Assembly (NCBI GenBank): GCA_964017125.1
Contig: OZ024908.1
Span: 83,009,155-83,073,154 of the forward strand
Direction of reading: 5' to 3'
Source of the DNA: Flabesymbios commensalis
Taxonomy: Eukaryota > Annelida > Polychaeta > Terebellida > Flabelligeridae
DNA: 64,000 nucleotides
Shown here: piece by piece, positions 22,276 to 35,121 of the stretch
How positions within the stretch are numbered: position 1 is the stretch's first letter
Layout: the number at the start of each line of letters is the position of its first letter
The notes under the pieces: generated by a model
What the model was told of the DNA's origin: nothing
What the model saw: only the letters and a program-made list of their open reading frames with translations
Databases searched by the model: none
Position numbers and translations under genes: made by a program

Positions 22276-22735
22276 ATCATTCAATGCCACATTTTCATGA
22301 ATTGTTCATGAAATATCCATGCACATTTAAAAACACTTACATAAATATATAATGAACAGTTCACAAAAGAGCTCACGAACAGTTCAAGAAATATCCGTGA
22401 ACATTAAATGGTCCAGGACAGCTCATGATTAATTCATGAACACTATTTTCTGTGATGGTTCATGAATAGTTGAAGTCACGCAGACATCACATTCACATGA
22501 ACAGTTCACGAGCAGTTCATGTGAATGAATGTCTCTTTGTGGCATGAGCTATTCATGAACCATTCTAGTAAGTGGTGCTCATGAATTAATCATAAACTGT
22601 CCTAGGCCATTTAATGCTCACGGACATTCCTTGAACAGTTCATGAGCTCTTTTGTGAACGGTTCATGAAATATTCATGAATACAGTTCGTGAATAGTCCA
22701 GAATATTTCAAAGAAAGTTTATGAACTGTTCATTA
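22276..22735. mobile_element. Foldback element rich in TTCATGAA words
   Basis: A large imperfect inverted repeat with arms of roughly 150-220 bp around 22,505. The left arm words CACAAAAGAGCTCACGAACA, CCGTGAACATTAAATGG and CATGATTAATTCATGA reappear complemented in reverse order on the right. Many 8-base TTCATGAA palindromes are embedded. There is no coding capacity. Confidence 0.8.
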
Positions 22736-22739
22736 GTAT

Positions 22740-25700
22740 CTCTTAGGGGATAAAAGCTTGCAGACACAACCTACCGATTACAGCTCATAGTCTAGCTGCT
22801 AAGACCCCAACATTTACGTTTCGTTTACCGATATATATTTTAGGCTGAATTTGATTTTTTGTAAAGATAAGACCCTGTGGTCCTTATCTACTTTTCCTGT
22901 CATATCATAACTGAATTACTTTGTGTATATTTAGGGTTCTGAGCATAAATTATCAACAAAACTGGGAAGACATTTTAATGTACCGAAAAGGAGCGCTAAC
23001 TTATGTAACTTATGTCAACAGACACAAATAGTAATGAATATCGCTTGTTATTTGAAGGCAATCGTTTGCTTGTCATTTGAATAAAAAATATCTCCCAAAT
23101 GTAGCCTATCCCACTGATCATTCTAACTTGAACGCAATGTATGAACAAATTGAGTTAAAACATTATCTGCATTTTTTAGTTTATTTAGTTTTTGTGTTTC
23201 TGACGCACGCCATTACAATAATAATAATTGATATATTATCCCTCCTTTGTTTTTGTGCAATTCATGGACATACAATAAACTTGTTTAAACTTGTTGAGCT
23301 TGTTGATATTGACCAGTATATAGCTCTTAATTTGTATGATTGTCTCAGAACACGGCCCCACGTGTTTTTATTGTTTTGGCGTTGACTTATAGTGGCCATT
23401 GATTAATATTTTTGATTATGATCCTGTGACCACTCAATTGTATGTAGCCTCTTACACTTGTCTTGACTATTGAATAGGTTGTTAGGAATGACAAGCCCGA
23501 TGAGGATCACTCGTGGACTAAAACAAGGCTGATTTGTCTTCAGTTTACGGGGCTATATCCTTGGTGGATTGCGTCTTTTTGTTGTAATAATAGTGTCCGT
23601 GTGGCGGTTTGAAACTACCAGTGAATTCGAATGGATGCAATAAAGTTAAAACATAATATTTATTTTTTTGTATTCCTTTTCCAAGGTTAACAGTTCAGTA
23701 AGGAGATATTCATCATTTATTGGAATGCAGTTGAAGCATGGTCATGAAATAGTTGCATGCTATCATCCACTTTTGGACCAAGAACAATATTCTACCACCG
23801 ATCAATAAAAGAGTATCCCAGTATGTCACTTGACAAGATCAGCTAATCACCGCCGTCATTTAGTTGTTCTTTAAATAAAGGAGTATAATTTAATACTTGG
23901 GCTTTTTATCAATGATATCAGTGATCGTAATGACGTCTCTATTATAAAAGGCATTGGTGTAAGTTATTGTCATCGCGTTTATCCACGTTCCTCCTGTTGT
24001 CTCAATATCCATGTTTACATCATGTTTTGAAGAATTGCCCATTCTACGGATTTTCCGTATCGTAAGGATTTCGTCATGTTTTTAAATGATACGGGCGGAT
24101 TTTTTTTATTACGCAATTCTACGGATTTTTTTGCAAATTAATTTTTACATTTTCGTAAATCGTATTTTTCTCTTCCGTGGCGCTTAGATAGGTTGCTATC
24201 TCGCCTGCTAACTCCTCATATAATCTCTGATTTAATTATGCCGTGAGAGGTATGTATTTGAATTACGGGGAACATAATCTTTAACACAACGCCGCACCCG
24301 GTCAGATATTTCCAACCCCCGCGATCCCCATTAATAATTAAGTATGTAAACCTCGCCATCACTGACCACGAAGTAGAATTTTTTCAGGTATTATGTCAAT
24401 AGGCCTTGGGACGACGTTGTACAAAATTGTTACTCAAATGTTTTGTGTTTGCTGAGTAGTGAATAGACGTTATCCAGGTAAGTGTTTTAAACACGATTAG
24501 CACAATGGCTTGGGTGTTTTAATTACATAATTTAAACCCTAAAAGAAATATGATTTATTTATGATTTCGCTCGCTATCAAAGTGTCGCGAATAAGGATTT
24601 TGCGAGCTATCAAAGTTGGAAAATAATTCTGAGGACATTTTTCCGGTCCATTGGGCAGCCCATTTTTTTGTGCAAATCAAGTTTCTTCCATCCAGGTGAT
24701 GCATGCAAAATGCATGGTACATTATGTGTCTGGACAAAGCGTCAGTTGGTATCTGTTCACATTGTGTGGTATTATTAATGTGCTTTAGTTTGAGTTGAGT
24801 TTGAATGTTAGGTATAAATACATAGAAATAAGCCATACTGTTTTATGCACCTAAATTGCATGGTTCATGGGAGATCGTTTGTGGTCGATAGACACAAAAT
24901 ATATCAGGTGACAACCAGTCTCTATTTTACCGAGCGCTTGAACTGCATGAACTAGGTACTTATAATACAATGTGAGGAAAGACTCTTTCCTCTGTGACCG
25001 AGTTTTTTATATATCGCAAATAGGATCATAGCGTATGAAAATATATGGATGGTTGAACACCAAACATAGCATTTTTATAAGAGCATACACTTGAGGATAT
25101 GCCTTATCTCACCCGGTCGCAGTATAACTTCATTCAATGTGTCTGAATCGTGCCACGTTATCAGGTAGGTGAGCAACCCTTTTTTAGATGACGATGTTAT
25201 TAATACCAGCGCCCTTACTTATAACATCGGTTATGTCGTTTAGCGATAGCATTATAGAGGGCGCCCTAATGGCCAAAACCATGGTGACGCCGAAGTGAAC
25301 AAAAATGTATTTATTTATTATTTATTGAAACATATGTTATAGAGGGTGAACTGAGTCTAAGCTTCTGTAAGTATGCCTAAAATAATGTTCAGTGATTATA
25401 TGGACCTCTGCCTACACCAGCATCACCAGATTGTGGTTCAATACTTTTGACTGTAACACAACAGTACACATCTTAGTGGTATATAAACCTGTCACGGCTT
25501 AGCCCTTGACAAGCAAACTTAATTTACATACTGATATTTGTCATTAAAATTGTCTACGCTCTATTTATATTATTAGATTATCAAGTTTGCTTTACGAGCA
25601 TGTAATTGGTGTTTGATAAGATAGAACCGTGAATAAATAAAAAAAGCCACATAGGATTTAAAATCGCTGAATAGAAAAATTATCGTTTCCATTACCGAAA

Positions 25701-25820
25701 AATATATTAGGATAAATTTGGCATCATTGTAACGATAAGATCCTGGGGGAGGGGGGGGGGGGGGTAATTTCTAGCGGATGTGGAGTTGGCAGCCCGGGAT
25801 GTCATCATGGCAACGGGCTT
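22740..25820. other. Unassigned AT-rich DNA
   Basis: About 3 kb with no convincing gene. Traces: TTCTACGGATTTT words at 24,043-24,130, a half palindromic-family copy ending TTTTGTGTTTGCTGAGTAG near 24,460, and a poly-G run at 25,745-25,764. Confidence 0.5.
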
Positions 25821-26052
25821 TTAACCTTTTCACTACCATACATGACGGAAATTTCCGTCGTCATTCGTCAATGAACGTAACCATAAAATGACACAAATTT
25901 TCGTCAAATATATACTACATTTATGTATTTTTCGTCATTTGAAGCTGGAAATTGCGTTAGCAATTCCAGCTTTAAATGGACGAAAAATAGAACTCCTACA
26001 CCCGTATATCTGGATCCTGGCATGCACCCCGGCCTGGAAGTCAAAGGGTTAA
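25821..26052. mobile_element. TTAA-flanked MITE
   Basis: TTAA on both sides (25,821-25,824 and 26,049-26,052), with ends CCTTTTCACT and AGTCAAAGGG as imperfect inverted repeats. It has an internal hairpin built on AGCTGGAAATTGCGTTAGC. The layout is that of the piggyBac-like small elements at 41.4 and 59.0 kb. Confidence 0.6.
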
Positions 26053-26219
26053 TCAGTCCTATCTATACACATGTATATTAAAATAAACTGTGAACGAAAT
26101 GTGACGGATAGAGGTGAATGGCTGAGAATAACCATTCAATCTTTAGGGCCTCGAATACAATCCTACATATAAAATTTCACCCTTAAGTAGATCTCCGATG
26201 TATGATCGCGAATCGTTGT

Positions 26220-27010
26220 GTTATTTGGTCAATTCCCGCATTGTCAGACAGGAGTGACATTAGGATGATTTTATGGGTATCACCCCTCTAAACCTTATGT
26301 TATCCATGTAACATATCGGGGTATTTTGGAATAGCGCTGTGGACTACTGGGGTCTAGATAAGTTTCAACCATCATATAGCCATCACAAGTTAACATAAAT
26401 GAAGCAAAACAACACAAACAAACCTATTTTGACCCATTTCGACCTGATTTGACCTTGCTGTGATCTTGAAATGACCTTGCCATGACAATGGGGTACACCC
26501 CTGTGAAACCCAGCTCATATCACCATGTGTACTTGGGTTGTGAGTCATTAGATGTAATTGGTCCGAAAATGACAATCATTGTGTAATTTGGTCCATTTCT
26601 GTCATTTCAATCAGGGGTTAGATAAGGGTAGTCTGATGGGGTATTACCCCTGTAACCCTTATATCACCCCTGTGACCTCTCGGGTTGTTTTCGTATGGCC
26701 CATAGCTGATGTCTAGATGACTTTTAATCACCATAGATTTCTCAAGTGAACAGAATCGGAGCAAAAACACCAAAAATAAGCTATTTTCACACGCTTGACC
26801 TGATTTGACCTTGATGTGACTTTGAGATGACCTTGCCATGATCTTGGAGTAACACCCCTGTAAAACCAAACCTCAACCCATATCACCATGTGTAAATGTA
26901 CTTGGGTTGTGATTCAACAGATTCAATTGAAGTGCTGGCCATTGGTCCAAAAATGACAATTGTCCATTTCTACTATTTCAGACATGGTTGACATCAGGGT
27001 GATTTTACTA
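26220..27010. repeat. 356-bp tandem repeat, about two copies
   Basis: GACCTGATTTGACCTTG occurs at 26,441 and 26,797, and TATCACCATGTGTA plus TACTTGGGTTGTGA follow in both. ATTTGGTC or TTGGTCC segments recur three times. The copies are clearly diverged. Confidence 0.7.
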
Positions 27011-27985
27011 GTTGAACTTTAGGAGGCATTTTCTCTTAATTTTATTATATTTTAGGCTCTGGGTTTCAGGCTTCTTTTATCAATATATACGTCAATAATT
27101 GAGATATGTGTACAATTTAAGTTCCATTAGAAAGATGCAACAGATCACTTCAATTACAACTAATAAACTTAATTTTCATAACTTGAGACATACGTCTGGT
27201 TTTGACGTGGCGCGTCTCCTAAACAACACCGTTCGCAACAACAGCTACTATAGGCGGCAAACATCTTATATCATTATATCATCACGATAAGAGTGGCTAG
27301 ATACATTACAATGTCAGTTTCCACTATCGTTTCTGATTCTACTTTATAATGGTTGGCCTACATATTTCTTGAAATAAATAATGTTTTTCTAAATATTATT
27401 TAAATTCATCGAACACCTTGTAACTAATTTAGCAAGTAAACGAATTTCACAGATAACTCCATGAACCCTTGTCAATGTGTATCATTTAATTAGAGCGTGT
27501 ATGCATTTCATTAACATTTTGTGAACAAAAACGATTTATTTTAAAGTTGTCTTGGATTTCTCCCTCTTATAAATTTCTGAAACGTTTACAAATATCATTA
27601 ATGGATTCAAACCACCCCCCCCCCCGCCCCTACATTCGACAGCAAATGATGCCTATGTCAAGGATAGTTTTAACTTTTGTGTGTTGGCCTACATTATTGC
27701 TATATACGCATGAATATATGTGGCGGTCATATTGGACTCCATCTTTGATTTTATTGACATTATTTTTATCTATCTTAGTGTTAAATACGCACCATAAATT
27801 AATTCCTAGACCCAGAAAACCGTATATTAGACACAAACATCACGTATCTATGCCTAATAGTTCAGTAGTTATGACTCATCATAGTCTGTATATGGCGGCC
27901 ATATTTGACGCCATCATTATTTTTTGCGAGAACCATGATGTTAGACACCAAAATCACATTTTTATGTTTACGTCGCAACTTCGAA
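27011..27985. other. Unassigned DNA ending in a dispersed repeat
   Basis: A poly-C run is at 27,617-27,627. At 27,890-27,965 TATGGCGGCCATATTTGACG and TTAGACACCAAAATCAC are the inverse of the 105-bp repeat at 19.5 kb. The 179-codon frame across this stretch shows no domain. Confidence 0.5.
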
Positions 27986-27989
27986 TGAG

Positions 27990-28278
27990 TGAATATTGTT
28001 TTACGTCGCTTTATGCACAATCATGGCAATATCGCGATAGAAGGAGGCCAGAAGATGGGACTATGCCCTACTCTTATTTCGAATGACTTCAGGGGTTTAT
28101 AATAGTGCACAGTATTATAGGCAGCACTGTACACTACAGGCCTTTGAACAGTTTGTATATGCACTGTAAATGCACAGCCAAATATCCGGCCCGACCGGGA
28201 TTCGAGCATGGTACCCCAGGCTACAGTCGAAACGAATGAGTCATCGGGACCGGCCAGCAACTCAACTAAGCTCATATA
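27990..28278 (-). mobile_element. tRNA-derived SINE, minus strand, second family
   Basis: On the minus strand a tRNA-like head (acceptor-like CCGGTCC and GGGCCGG; B-box-like GCTCGAATCCCGG) is followed by a body with CAAAGGCCTGTAGTG and a 3' part near 27,990-28,090. A headless copy at 63,716-63,893 shares the body and carries target-site duplications, which confirms a mobile element. Confidence 0.75.
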
Positions 28279-28880
28279 TCATTTATTATGGTGATTTGTG
28301 ATACCCAATTCTAAAAATTGTTCAAATGAAAAGATTAATGAGATTCAAATACACATACGTGAACATAATTTACAATTAATTTATCTGGACTCGTAGTAAG
28401 AGGACACGGCGAGGAAAGGGTTTGGGTGAATCGGTAGGTTTATTAATAACAACATCTGGCAGAAACAGTTACATGTATATATATAATCATACAACGTTAC
28501 ATAATATGAGAAAACAATTAAATTACGAATAAACACAAATACAGATTCTTGTGAAATTATACTGTATTATTTATCACCTAATATTACGTAACTGATATTA
28601 CGTAACGGGTGGGAAAAGCTGCTGCTGGGAGCATACCGAACCGTTGCAGGCCAGAACAAAACTGCCTATAATATGTATCCTCTACAGGGATGTATAGATG
28701 ATCTTATGACAGGCCGAGGGGTGGGTATCTATCTGCACCCCAGCCAGAGGTAATAAATTTTATGACCTGCGTACTCTGGATGACCCTGCCAATCTGGGTC
28801 CAGGTACCCCACATACAGGATGCCACATGTAAATGGTAAAGACATATATACACCCCCAGCCTCCAGCGGTCTTATAAATT
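28279..28880. other. Unassigned DNA
   Basis: TATTACGTAACTGATATTACG at 28,580-28,600 is a short direct repeat. Nothing else recognised. Confidence 0.4.
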
Positions 28881-29229
28881 AAAATAGAATTATTCAAAAC
28901 TAATTTCCCCAATGAAAAATATGCCAGTAACATCTGATATTGACCTTGAAAACATCTTATTTGGCTTCCTTATACCCTAAACCCCCCCCCCCAAAAAATG
29001 GTGTTATAATATGACAACTTGTGCCACTGATTAACCAAGTTAGCAAACCGCCTCATTTATTGCGGCCAGTTTGTACGCCATCTTGGATACCGGGCTTTGC
29101 CCAACCGTAGGCCTACTTCACGGGTACTGATCTGCTTCTCAAAGTACACTATCTGAGGAATCAATATCAACCAAAACCTCATTGGGGTTCTTTCTTGCAA
29201 GGTTGGGCCAATTGATGTCATTCTGCCTC
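28881..29229 (-). repeat. Dispersed repeat flanking the minisatellite (copy B, inverse)
   Basis: The inverse complement of 18,846-19,100, with GGTACTGATCTGCTTCTCAA and CATTGGGGTTCTTTCTTGCA. It abuts the second minisatellite complex in the same relative order as copy A. Confidence 0.75.
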
Positions 29230-29765
29230 CAGTCGATTTCGCAATCTCGTTCTTTCGTAATTTCACAGTTTTGTACTTTCGCACTTCCGTTGTTTCGTGC
29301 TTTCATTATTTCGCAGTTTCGTACTTTCGCAGTTTCGTACTTTCGTTTTTTTACACTTTCGCACTTGCGCAGTTTCGCACTTTTGTTGTTTTCGTACTTG
29401 CGTTGTTTCGTACTTGCGTTGTTTCTTACTTTCGCAGTTTCGTACTTTCGTTGTTTCGTACTTTCGTTCATTGTTTCGTACTTTCGTTGTTTCGCAGTTT
29501 GATACTTTCCTTGTAATGTACTTTGGTTGTTTCCTTGAGATGGACGGCGGCGCTAGCCTCCAGACTAAAAGTAAGAGACAACGAAAGAATGAAAGTACGA
29601 AACAACGAAAGTACGAAACAACGAAAGTGTGAAACTGCGAAACAAAGAAAGTACGAAACAAAGAAACAAGGAAAATACGAAACAACAAATGTACGAAACA
29701 ACGAAAGTACGAAACAACGAATATACGAAACAACGAAAATACGAAACAACGAAAATACGAAACAA
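29230..29765. repeat. Inverted minisatellite complex
   Basis: The left arm (about 29,230-29,530) repeats TTTCGTACTTTCGTTG and related words. The right arm (about 29,565-29,765) repeats the complement CAACGAAAGTACGAAA. A short GC-rich centre (GATGGACGGCGGCGCTAGCC) separates them. The arms could pair over some 200 bp. Long Ser/Phe/Arg/Cys-rich frames here are by-products. Confidence 0.9.
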
Positions 29766-29769
29766 TATT

Positions 29770-29880
29770 GAATCTGTACGCGTGAGCAGGGAAGAAACAT
29801 ATGTTGTTTCTTTAAACTTGAATACCAGAGCGGGATTCGAACCCGCGATCACCGAATGTCCAAGCGAATTTGAAAACTAA
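29770..29880 (-). mobile_element. tRNA-like SINE fragment, minus strand
   Basis: On the minus strand GCGGGTTCGAATCCCGC is a perfect T-arm with a B box, but no complete cloverleaf can be drawn around it and the sequence runs into AAAGAAACAACATATG, as in SINEs. Confidence 0.6.
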
Positions 29881-30599
29881 AACAGATGAGTTTTTCACAG
29901 TCAAATTAAAATAGGTTAGATGCCAATATCCACTCAATATTTTGTTACACGTTGGCAAAATTCAGCTGATTGGAAGATTATTAGAGCCGAATTCAGATTG
30001 TTCCCACTGACCTAAAACCTCGTATCTACATAGTTTGGTTTTATTTATATTTTTTTGTTTTTAAAATTGGCGTCAATCTGTCTTTATAATCAAATTAGAA
30101 TGATCGTTTCGTTTGTATCTAGTTACCTTTTATAAGCTTTTATTAACTAAATACGAATTGAAAACTGTAAAAAATTATCAAGCACAAATAAAAAACCTTC
30201 ATTTTCTCAGATTGGTCTATTATTGATCTAGTATAGACATGCCATTTTTACAAGTAATAAATAAGGTGACACAAAAACAAAAAAAACTCACAATTTAAAA
30301 AAAATATGAATCAGTGGGCCCGATGTGCCTCGCTACACACGTATCACTAACGACGGTGTCGTAATAATATACATGTAATAGACAGGTCAATGCCAAACAC
30401 AAATTGCAATTTTTTCCTGTCAAGGACTTCTCAGTATATTCAGCTATCTGAAATACTCTTTGATATAAGCTTCGGGGCACCCTGCAATATTCCTCAAATC
30501 CAATATGGCGGCCATAAATCCGCCAAATTACCTAGCATTGTAGCATTGTAACTTGTTGGAGTTCCCTTTGTGCAAAAACACAAAAGACTTCTAATTAAT
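29881..30599. other. Unassigned AT-rich DNA
   Basis: No gene or structured repeat recognised. Confidence 0.5.
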
Positions 30600-31935
30600 G
30601 TACTTATTGGTGAACTAAAATGATTCCATCATCTAGAATGAAAAAAGTGTTGATGAATCTGTGGAATGGTTTAGAATGAACAAACTTTCAGTTAATATTG
30701 ATAAATGTCATGTAATGTTAATATCTGGAAGAAACACTTCTCGGTACTCACTAAATATTGATATTGATGGGGTGTAAATCCCTCATGTACGTAGTGCATG
30801 TAATTGATAGTCAATTGACATGGACCGACCATATAAATGAGCTATCCAGCCGATTATCCTCGAGGCTGTATATATTACGAAAACGAGCTGCCCGCATTGT
30901 AACCCAAAACTTTTATTGGGATGAATCGAGTTTAAACATTATCTAGAACTTGGGATGGCAAACAAACAGAGAACGATATGAATTCCTCACTTGTTGTATC
31001 ACATATAAAGCACGGAACAAATTATATTTCTGATCTTTTTTCCTTCTTTGCGGAACATCATAGTGTATTAACAAGCTCAATAAATAACAATCCTTATCTA
31101 CCGAAACCCGATTTAACAATATTTAAATCATCGCTCAGCTATTCCGGAGCGAATCTCTGGAATACGTTGCCTTTGTACATCAGATATTCGCCAACATACA
31201 ATACGTTTAAATCTCGGCTGAAGAAATTACAAAAATCAAAACCACCTGTTTAAAATATGTTGAACAGCTCGCTTGTAAATCGATATTGTATGTATATATA
31301 TTATCTGCAAGTACACGTACCATACTAATACAATTACCGTGACCGCTGTTGAGTTGATTGGGGGAAGCTTTTCGCTATACTTCTTGAAACTCAACAGTGA
31401 GGTTGTCAGGTAGTTCCTATGTATTCATGGACTCTGAAAGTGTTGGTAGTCGTAGGATTATATTAGTATGGCGTGTGTTTGGCCATGCGACGGCTTCACG
31501 AGCTGACGCTGGCCCATGCCCTTTAAACTAGGGATGTTGATTGTATTATAGCGATGTATGTAAAAAAAATGTATTTATGTATGTATATATATAGGGCCTA
31601 TATGTATATTTTACTTGTTCTCATAAAGGAAAAATAATGTTTAAAAAAAAAAAAATTGCACGTTGCTACGCTTTCCAGAGCAGCAACAGTATTAATATAT
31701 ATATATATGTAGTTTTTTTTCTCTCTGGTTTTGGCGCGGGCAACATTTCTATATTATGTGTTTTAACTTTGAAACATTTTTTATCTGTATTATATATATT
31801 TTCATCTGTATTATATATTATATAATTGAATGATTGTTTTCATATAACAATATCACTACAGGGCACATATGAAAAATAGCCTGAATGCTAATAATGTCAA
31901 CCCTGTATAAATATGTCTCAATAAATAAATAAGTA
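30600..31935 (+). mobile_element. LINE 3' part, plus strand, broken
   Basis: Remains of the end of a non-LTR reverse-transcriptase protein in several frames, in the order NKLSVNIDKCHVMLISG, LTWTDHINELSSRL, KRAARIV, LGWQTNRERYEF, SYSGANLWNTLPLYIR. This is the usual C-terminal order after the YADD motif. An untranslated tail follows and ends in AATAAATAAATAAG near 31,935. The RT core is absent (5' truncation), and a stretch is missing between SRL and LYILRKRAARIV. It is a different subfamily from the 3.2-5.7 kb element. Confidence 0.8.
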
Positions 31936-32119
31936 ATTTTTTACAAAAATATTTCAACGTTCTAATGGCTAAGGGCTATCAACGTGAATGCTTACCCAGC
32001 GTTGACCCATAGCCAGTCCATCATTGCCTGATGGAGCCCAGGTGTACTCCGTGGCAAATAATAATTATGTGCTGATTGAACAGGTACATTACAATTAGGA
32101 TTGGATACGTAAGAGCCCT
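31936..32119. other. Spacer
   Basis: No feature recognised. Confidence 0.4.
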
Positions 32120-32222
32120 GTGCGTCAGATCACACTCCGGACCAATGTTGGACCAGAGTCGCAGACGTTGGTATAGCATTGGGTCAACTTAGGAGTGACG
32201 TATTGTGGCTGCTGGGTAGGCT
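32120..32222. mobile_element. Palindromic-family MITE, diverged
   Basis: ACCAATGTTGGACCAGAGTC, GCAGACGTTGGTATAGCATT and a GCTGCTGGGTAG end identify a worn member of the CAGCAAACACG family. Confidence 0.6.
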
Positions 32223-34079
32223 GACTCAGCAGTTGGAAACACATAAGCTGCGCTCTAATTTTAGATGATATGTGTCCTGTGTTTGAAAGCAGGCTTTCAT
32301 ATTTGAATAGAAGGGCCACAAATAGATATTATGAGTCCAAGTTAATGAGGAATTTTCCAACAACATCACGAGTGTTATAAAATCGCCACCTTGTCTTTGA
32401 AAGGTCTTATCTGCCACATATGAACGTGGCAGATACCAACTTTTACTAGCAACGTTACCAGATAATAAACTAACCCATGCAATTATAAACATTTTCTCTG
32501 TTTACAAAACATAGGGTCTATAATAATTATTTAGTGTCCACAAAAAGTATTTAAAACCTAACCGGTTATTAATCTGACAGGAAATGAAGATTTGAATCAG
32601 AATATTCATCAATTTAATTTTGCCCGATGTCAAAATGGTGCTGTGACATTGAAATTCTGGACATCGAAGGCAAAACAATTAAAGGTACAAGAAAAACGTT
32701 TAAACATCGACATTTGTTAATTTTTTGTCTCAAATTACACATACATGAGTAATTTGAGGTTGTGGATCGCGGTAGCGAGACAAAACCTCTTGTGGTTAAA
32801 AAGCTAAACAAATTAACTTCAGGATGAGGGTAAAATGGACTACCCCACGATCAATTTTTAGTCACGGGTTGTCAACATGTGTAATGTTGCCTGTTGCATT
32901 AATAGTTGTTTAATGTTATGTTTAATGTTAAAATATCACCAGACCGAAGTATTTAAAATAAAAGTTTAAATTCAATGATTGTTGGGACCAATATATTGTA
33001 ATGAATAATGTCTGTATATTGCATTGTAATGTCAGGACTTGACATTTTATTATGATAAAATATATTATCCAATTATGAGATTATAAAGACTGTTGATGAA
33101 TTTGTGGCAATCATGGCTAAGACATAGCAGGTGATGGGGCCAGTCCATCAACTATATTCTTACACTGAGTTATCAGTGAGTGTCACAGTCACCCACTGAG
33201 CTTTCGCGTGGAATTTGCACATATTCAACACCAGGTGTCTCTGTCGTCTGTTACGTCACCGTCTGCCAACGGGCAGTCAGCAATTCATAAATTAGGCACA
33301 AGCGGTGAGGTAGATGTCAGTTGTGTTTAGATGCACACCTGCCCATCCGCTGCCAACACATGGGAATTTGTGCACACAGTGCTCGTCATCCAAACTGAGG
33401 GTATCCATGAGTGTTCCACTTTAAATTTTATATTTGCCGATAATTCATTTTTTTAAAGTATGAGCTAAGCACAATTTTTACTAGATACAGTATATATCTG
33501 TGTATATTCAGCCTAGATATTTTTATCTCATTTTCAGAAGCGTCAATGATAATAACATAAATCGGGTAATTTTTGCACTCTGTGAGGCCATCGTTCTGAA
33601 AGAAGCGGGGGTTTTCTCACGCACCTACATGAGGCAGTACAGAGAGTGGCTGTGAAATCTCTGTCCCCTGGTGGTGAATATCAGCTGATCGGGGGATAAT
33701 TACCAGTGTCTGAAGTATAGAGAGAGACACTGGTGACACGAGTGAACTATAATTTGGGATGATTTTTATTATAGTGCTCAATATATTTTGATCAAGTTTA
33801 TCTTTTATTATGTAGCCGTTGACGTGACACTCTCGAATAGATGATTTGTCCATGTGACCTGTATCCATCTAGAATCGTCCTTTATATCAGTTATAATAAC
33901 ATGCAGCAAATAACATAGCTTGTCTGTGTAATATATAACTCGATTTTAATGTGTGTATTCTGTGGTAATAAAACGATGTACAATCATGTCACAACATTTA
34001 GTAGAGCACGTACAGTAATAAATATTGGATCTAGTCACGGCATCATTTTGCCCTGAATTCTCTCATGAAAGACGTACGT
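32223..34079. other. Unassigned DNA with one hairpin remnant
   Basis: At 32,744-32,806 a hairpin with the loop word GATCGCGGTAGCGAGACA (arms GAGGTTGTG and AAACCTC) belongs to the family seen at 40.5, 41.5, 41.8, 52.3 and 59.2 kb. The rest shows no gene. Confidence 0.5.
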
Positions 34080-34645
34080 GATTTCTAGCAGTGCTGAGGA
34101 GCTCAAGCCGCAATGAGTGGACTTCGATTCGGAACCCAGTTTTGAAATCCGAATCGTTAATTTAATAGCTGATATTCAAATAATTACAAGATGTTTGCTG
34201 CAATTTAAGGTTCTACCCAGAAAACACAAGACATTCGCTGCTTGTTGGTCTTGTTGGCTCAGTGTTGGCCCACCGTCTACGACGCTGGCCCAACACTGAG
34301 CCAATACTTGGCTCGACCTATACAGCATGGATATGTAATGATGAGGGAGTACTTTCGTAAGGTAAGCGGCTCGGATGCCAGTTGGCAAGTACTTATCTCC
34401 TGCCTCGAACCGCCATTAATGGCTGATTCTTAGGGAAAATGTAGAACTATGAGTATGGCTCGGTATGGTTCGGCGATTGTTTCATTCGAATCGAGTGCCC
34501 CATTCGTCGCGATGCGCGATTTGGTTAGACAGTCCCTTTCGCTGGGTACTGGTATGATCTGTAAAGCACATTCTTCCTTTATGTTGTTCAGATATTGGTT
34601 AAATAGTGAGGCGGACCCTGTAAAAAACATCTTTTAGTTAGAAAA
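34080..34645 (+). repeat. Duplicated segment, block A, with a palindromic MITE inside
   Basis: 34,080-34,210 matches 36,354-36,483 (shared CAGTGCTG, GAGCTCAAGCCGCAATG, TTTTGAAATCCGAAT). A palindromic-family element lies at about 34,211-34,315, with arms around GTCTACGACGC. 34,545-34,640 matches 36,535-36,620. Confidence 0.65.
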
Positions 34646-35121
34646 TTCTTTATTATGTCTCCCCTCTACAGGGGTGGAGACATGTTGGTTTACCTGTGAC
34701 CGCTCAGCCTGTAAGCGTGTCTCTGTCTGTGAGTGTCCCAGTATTGAGTTAACGGGGGAGGGGATCGTGCTTGGTGTTACACTTAATGTGGGCCACCGTC
34801 TCATTAACAGGCTGACATTATCCCAGCTTTTGTTTGAAGCATCGTGCTGGTATAGTCTATACTACACAAGCCCACAATTGATCTGGCAATATGCACAGCA
34901 CTGGCGACGCTGGCCCCACATTTAACAGACATTGGATCGGTGTCAGCTTGTACTCTGTGGACACACCACCGCCAACAGAAAACACTGTCCAGTGTTGAAT
35001 GGTTGATGGCCAAAGTCAGCGATGGTGGACCAACGTAAAACCGGCATTGGGTTGAGTGTAGTGTTTGCTGGGCATTGTGTTGTAGGCCAGTTGGCCGCTG
35101 ATACGGGTCCACTTAGCTATC
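34646..35121. other. Insert-rich stretch inside block A
   Basis: Further half copies of the palindromic family are at 34,908-34,945 and 35,020-35,080 (ending GTGTTTGCTGGGC). No gene seen. Confidence 0.5.

Noticed and set aside
27547-28086. 179-residue plus-strand protein
   Set aside because: It spans a poly-C run, an inverse dispersed repeat and the start of a SINE, with no domain and an unlikely composition.
28150-28278. Functional tRNA gene on the minus strand
   Set aside because: A T-arm and acceptor-like ends are visible, but the D and anticodon arms do not fold properly and the sequence continues into a SINE body found elsewhere.
29825-29850. Functional tRNA gene around GCGGGTTCGAATCCCGC
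   Set aside because: Only the T-arm is intact; no complete cloverleaf.
29139-29880. Cys/Phe/Ser/Arg-rich and Lys/Asn/Glu-rich proteins in several overlapping frames
   Set aside because: Minisatellite GAAACAACGAAAGTAC read in all frames, and equally open on both strands.
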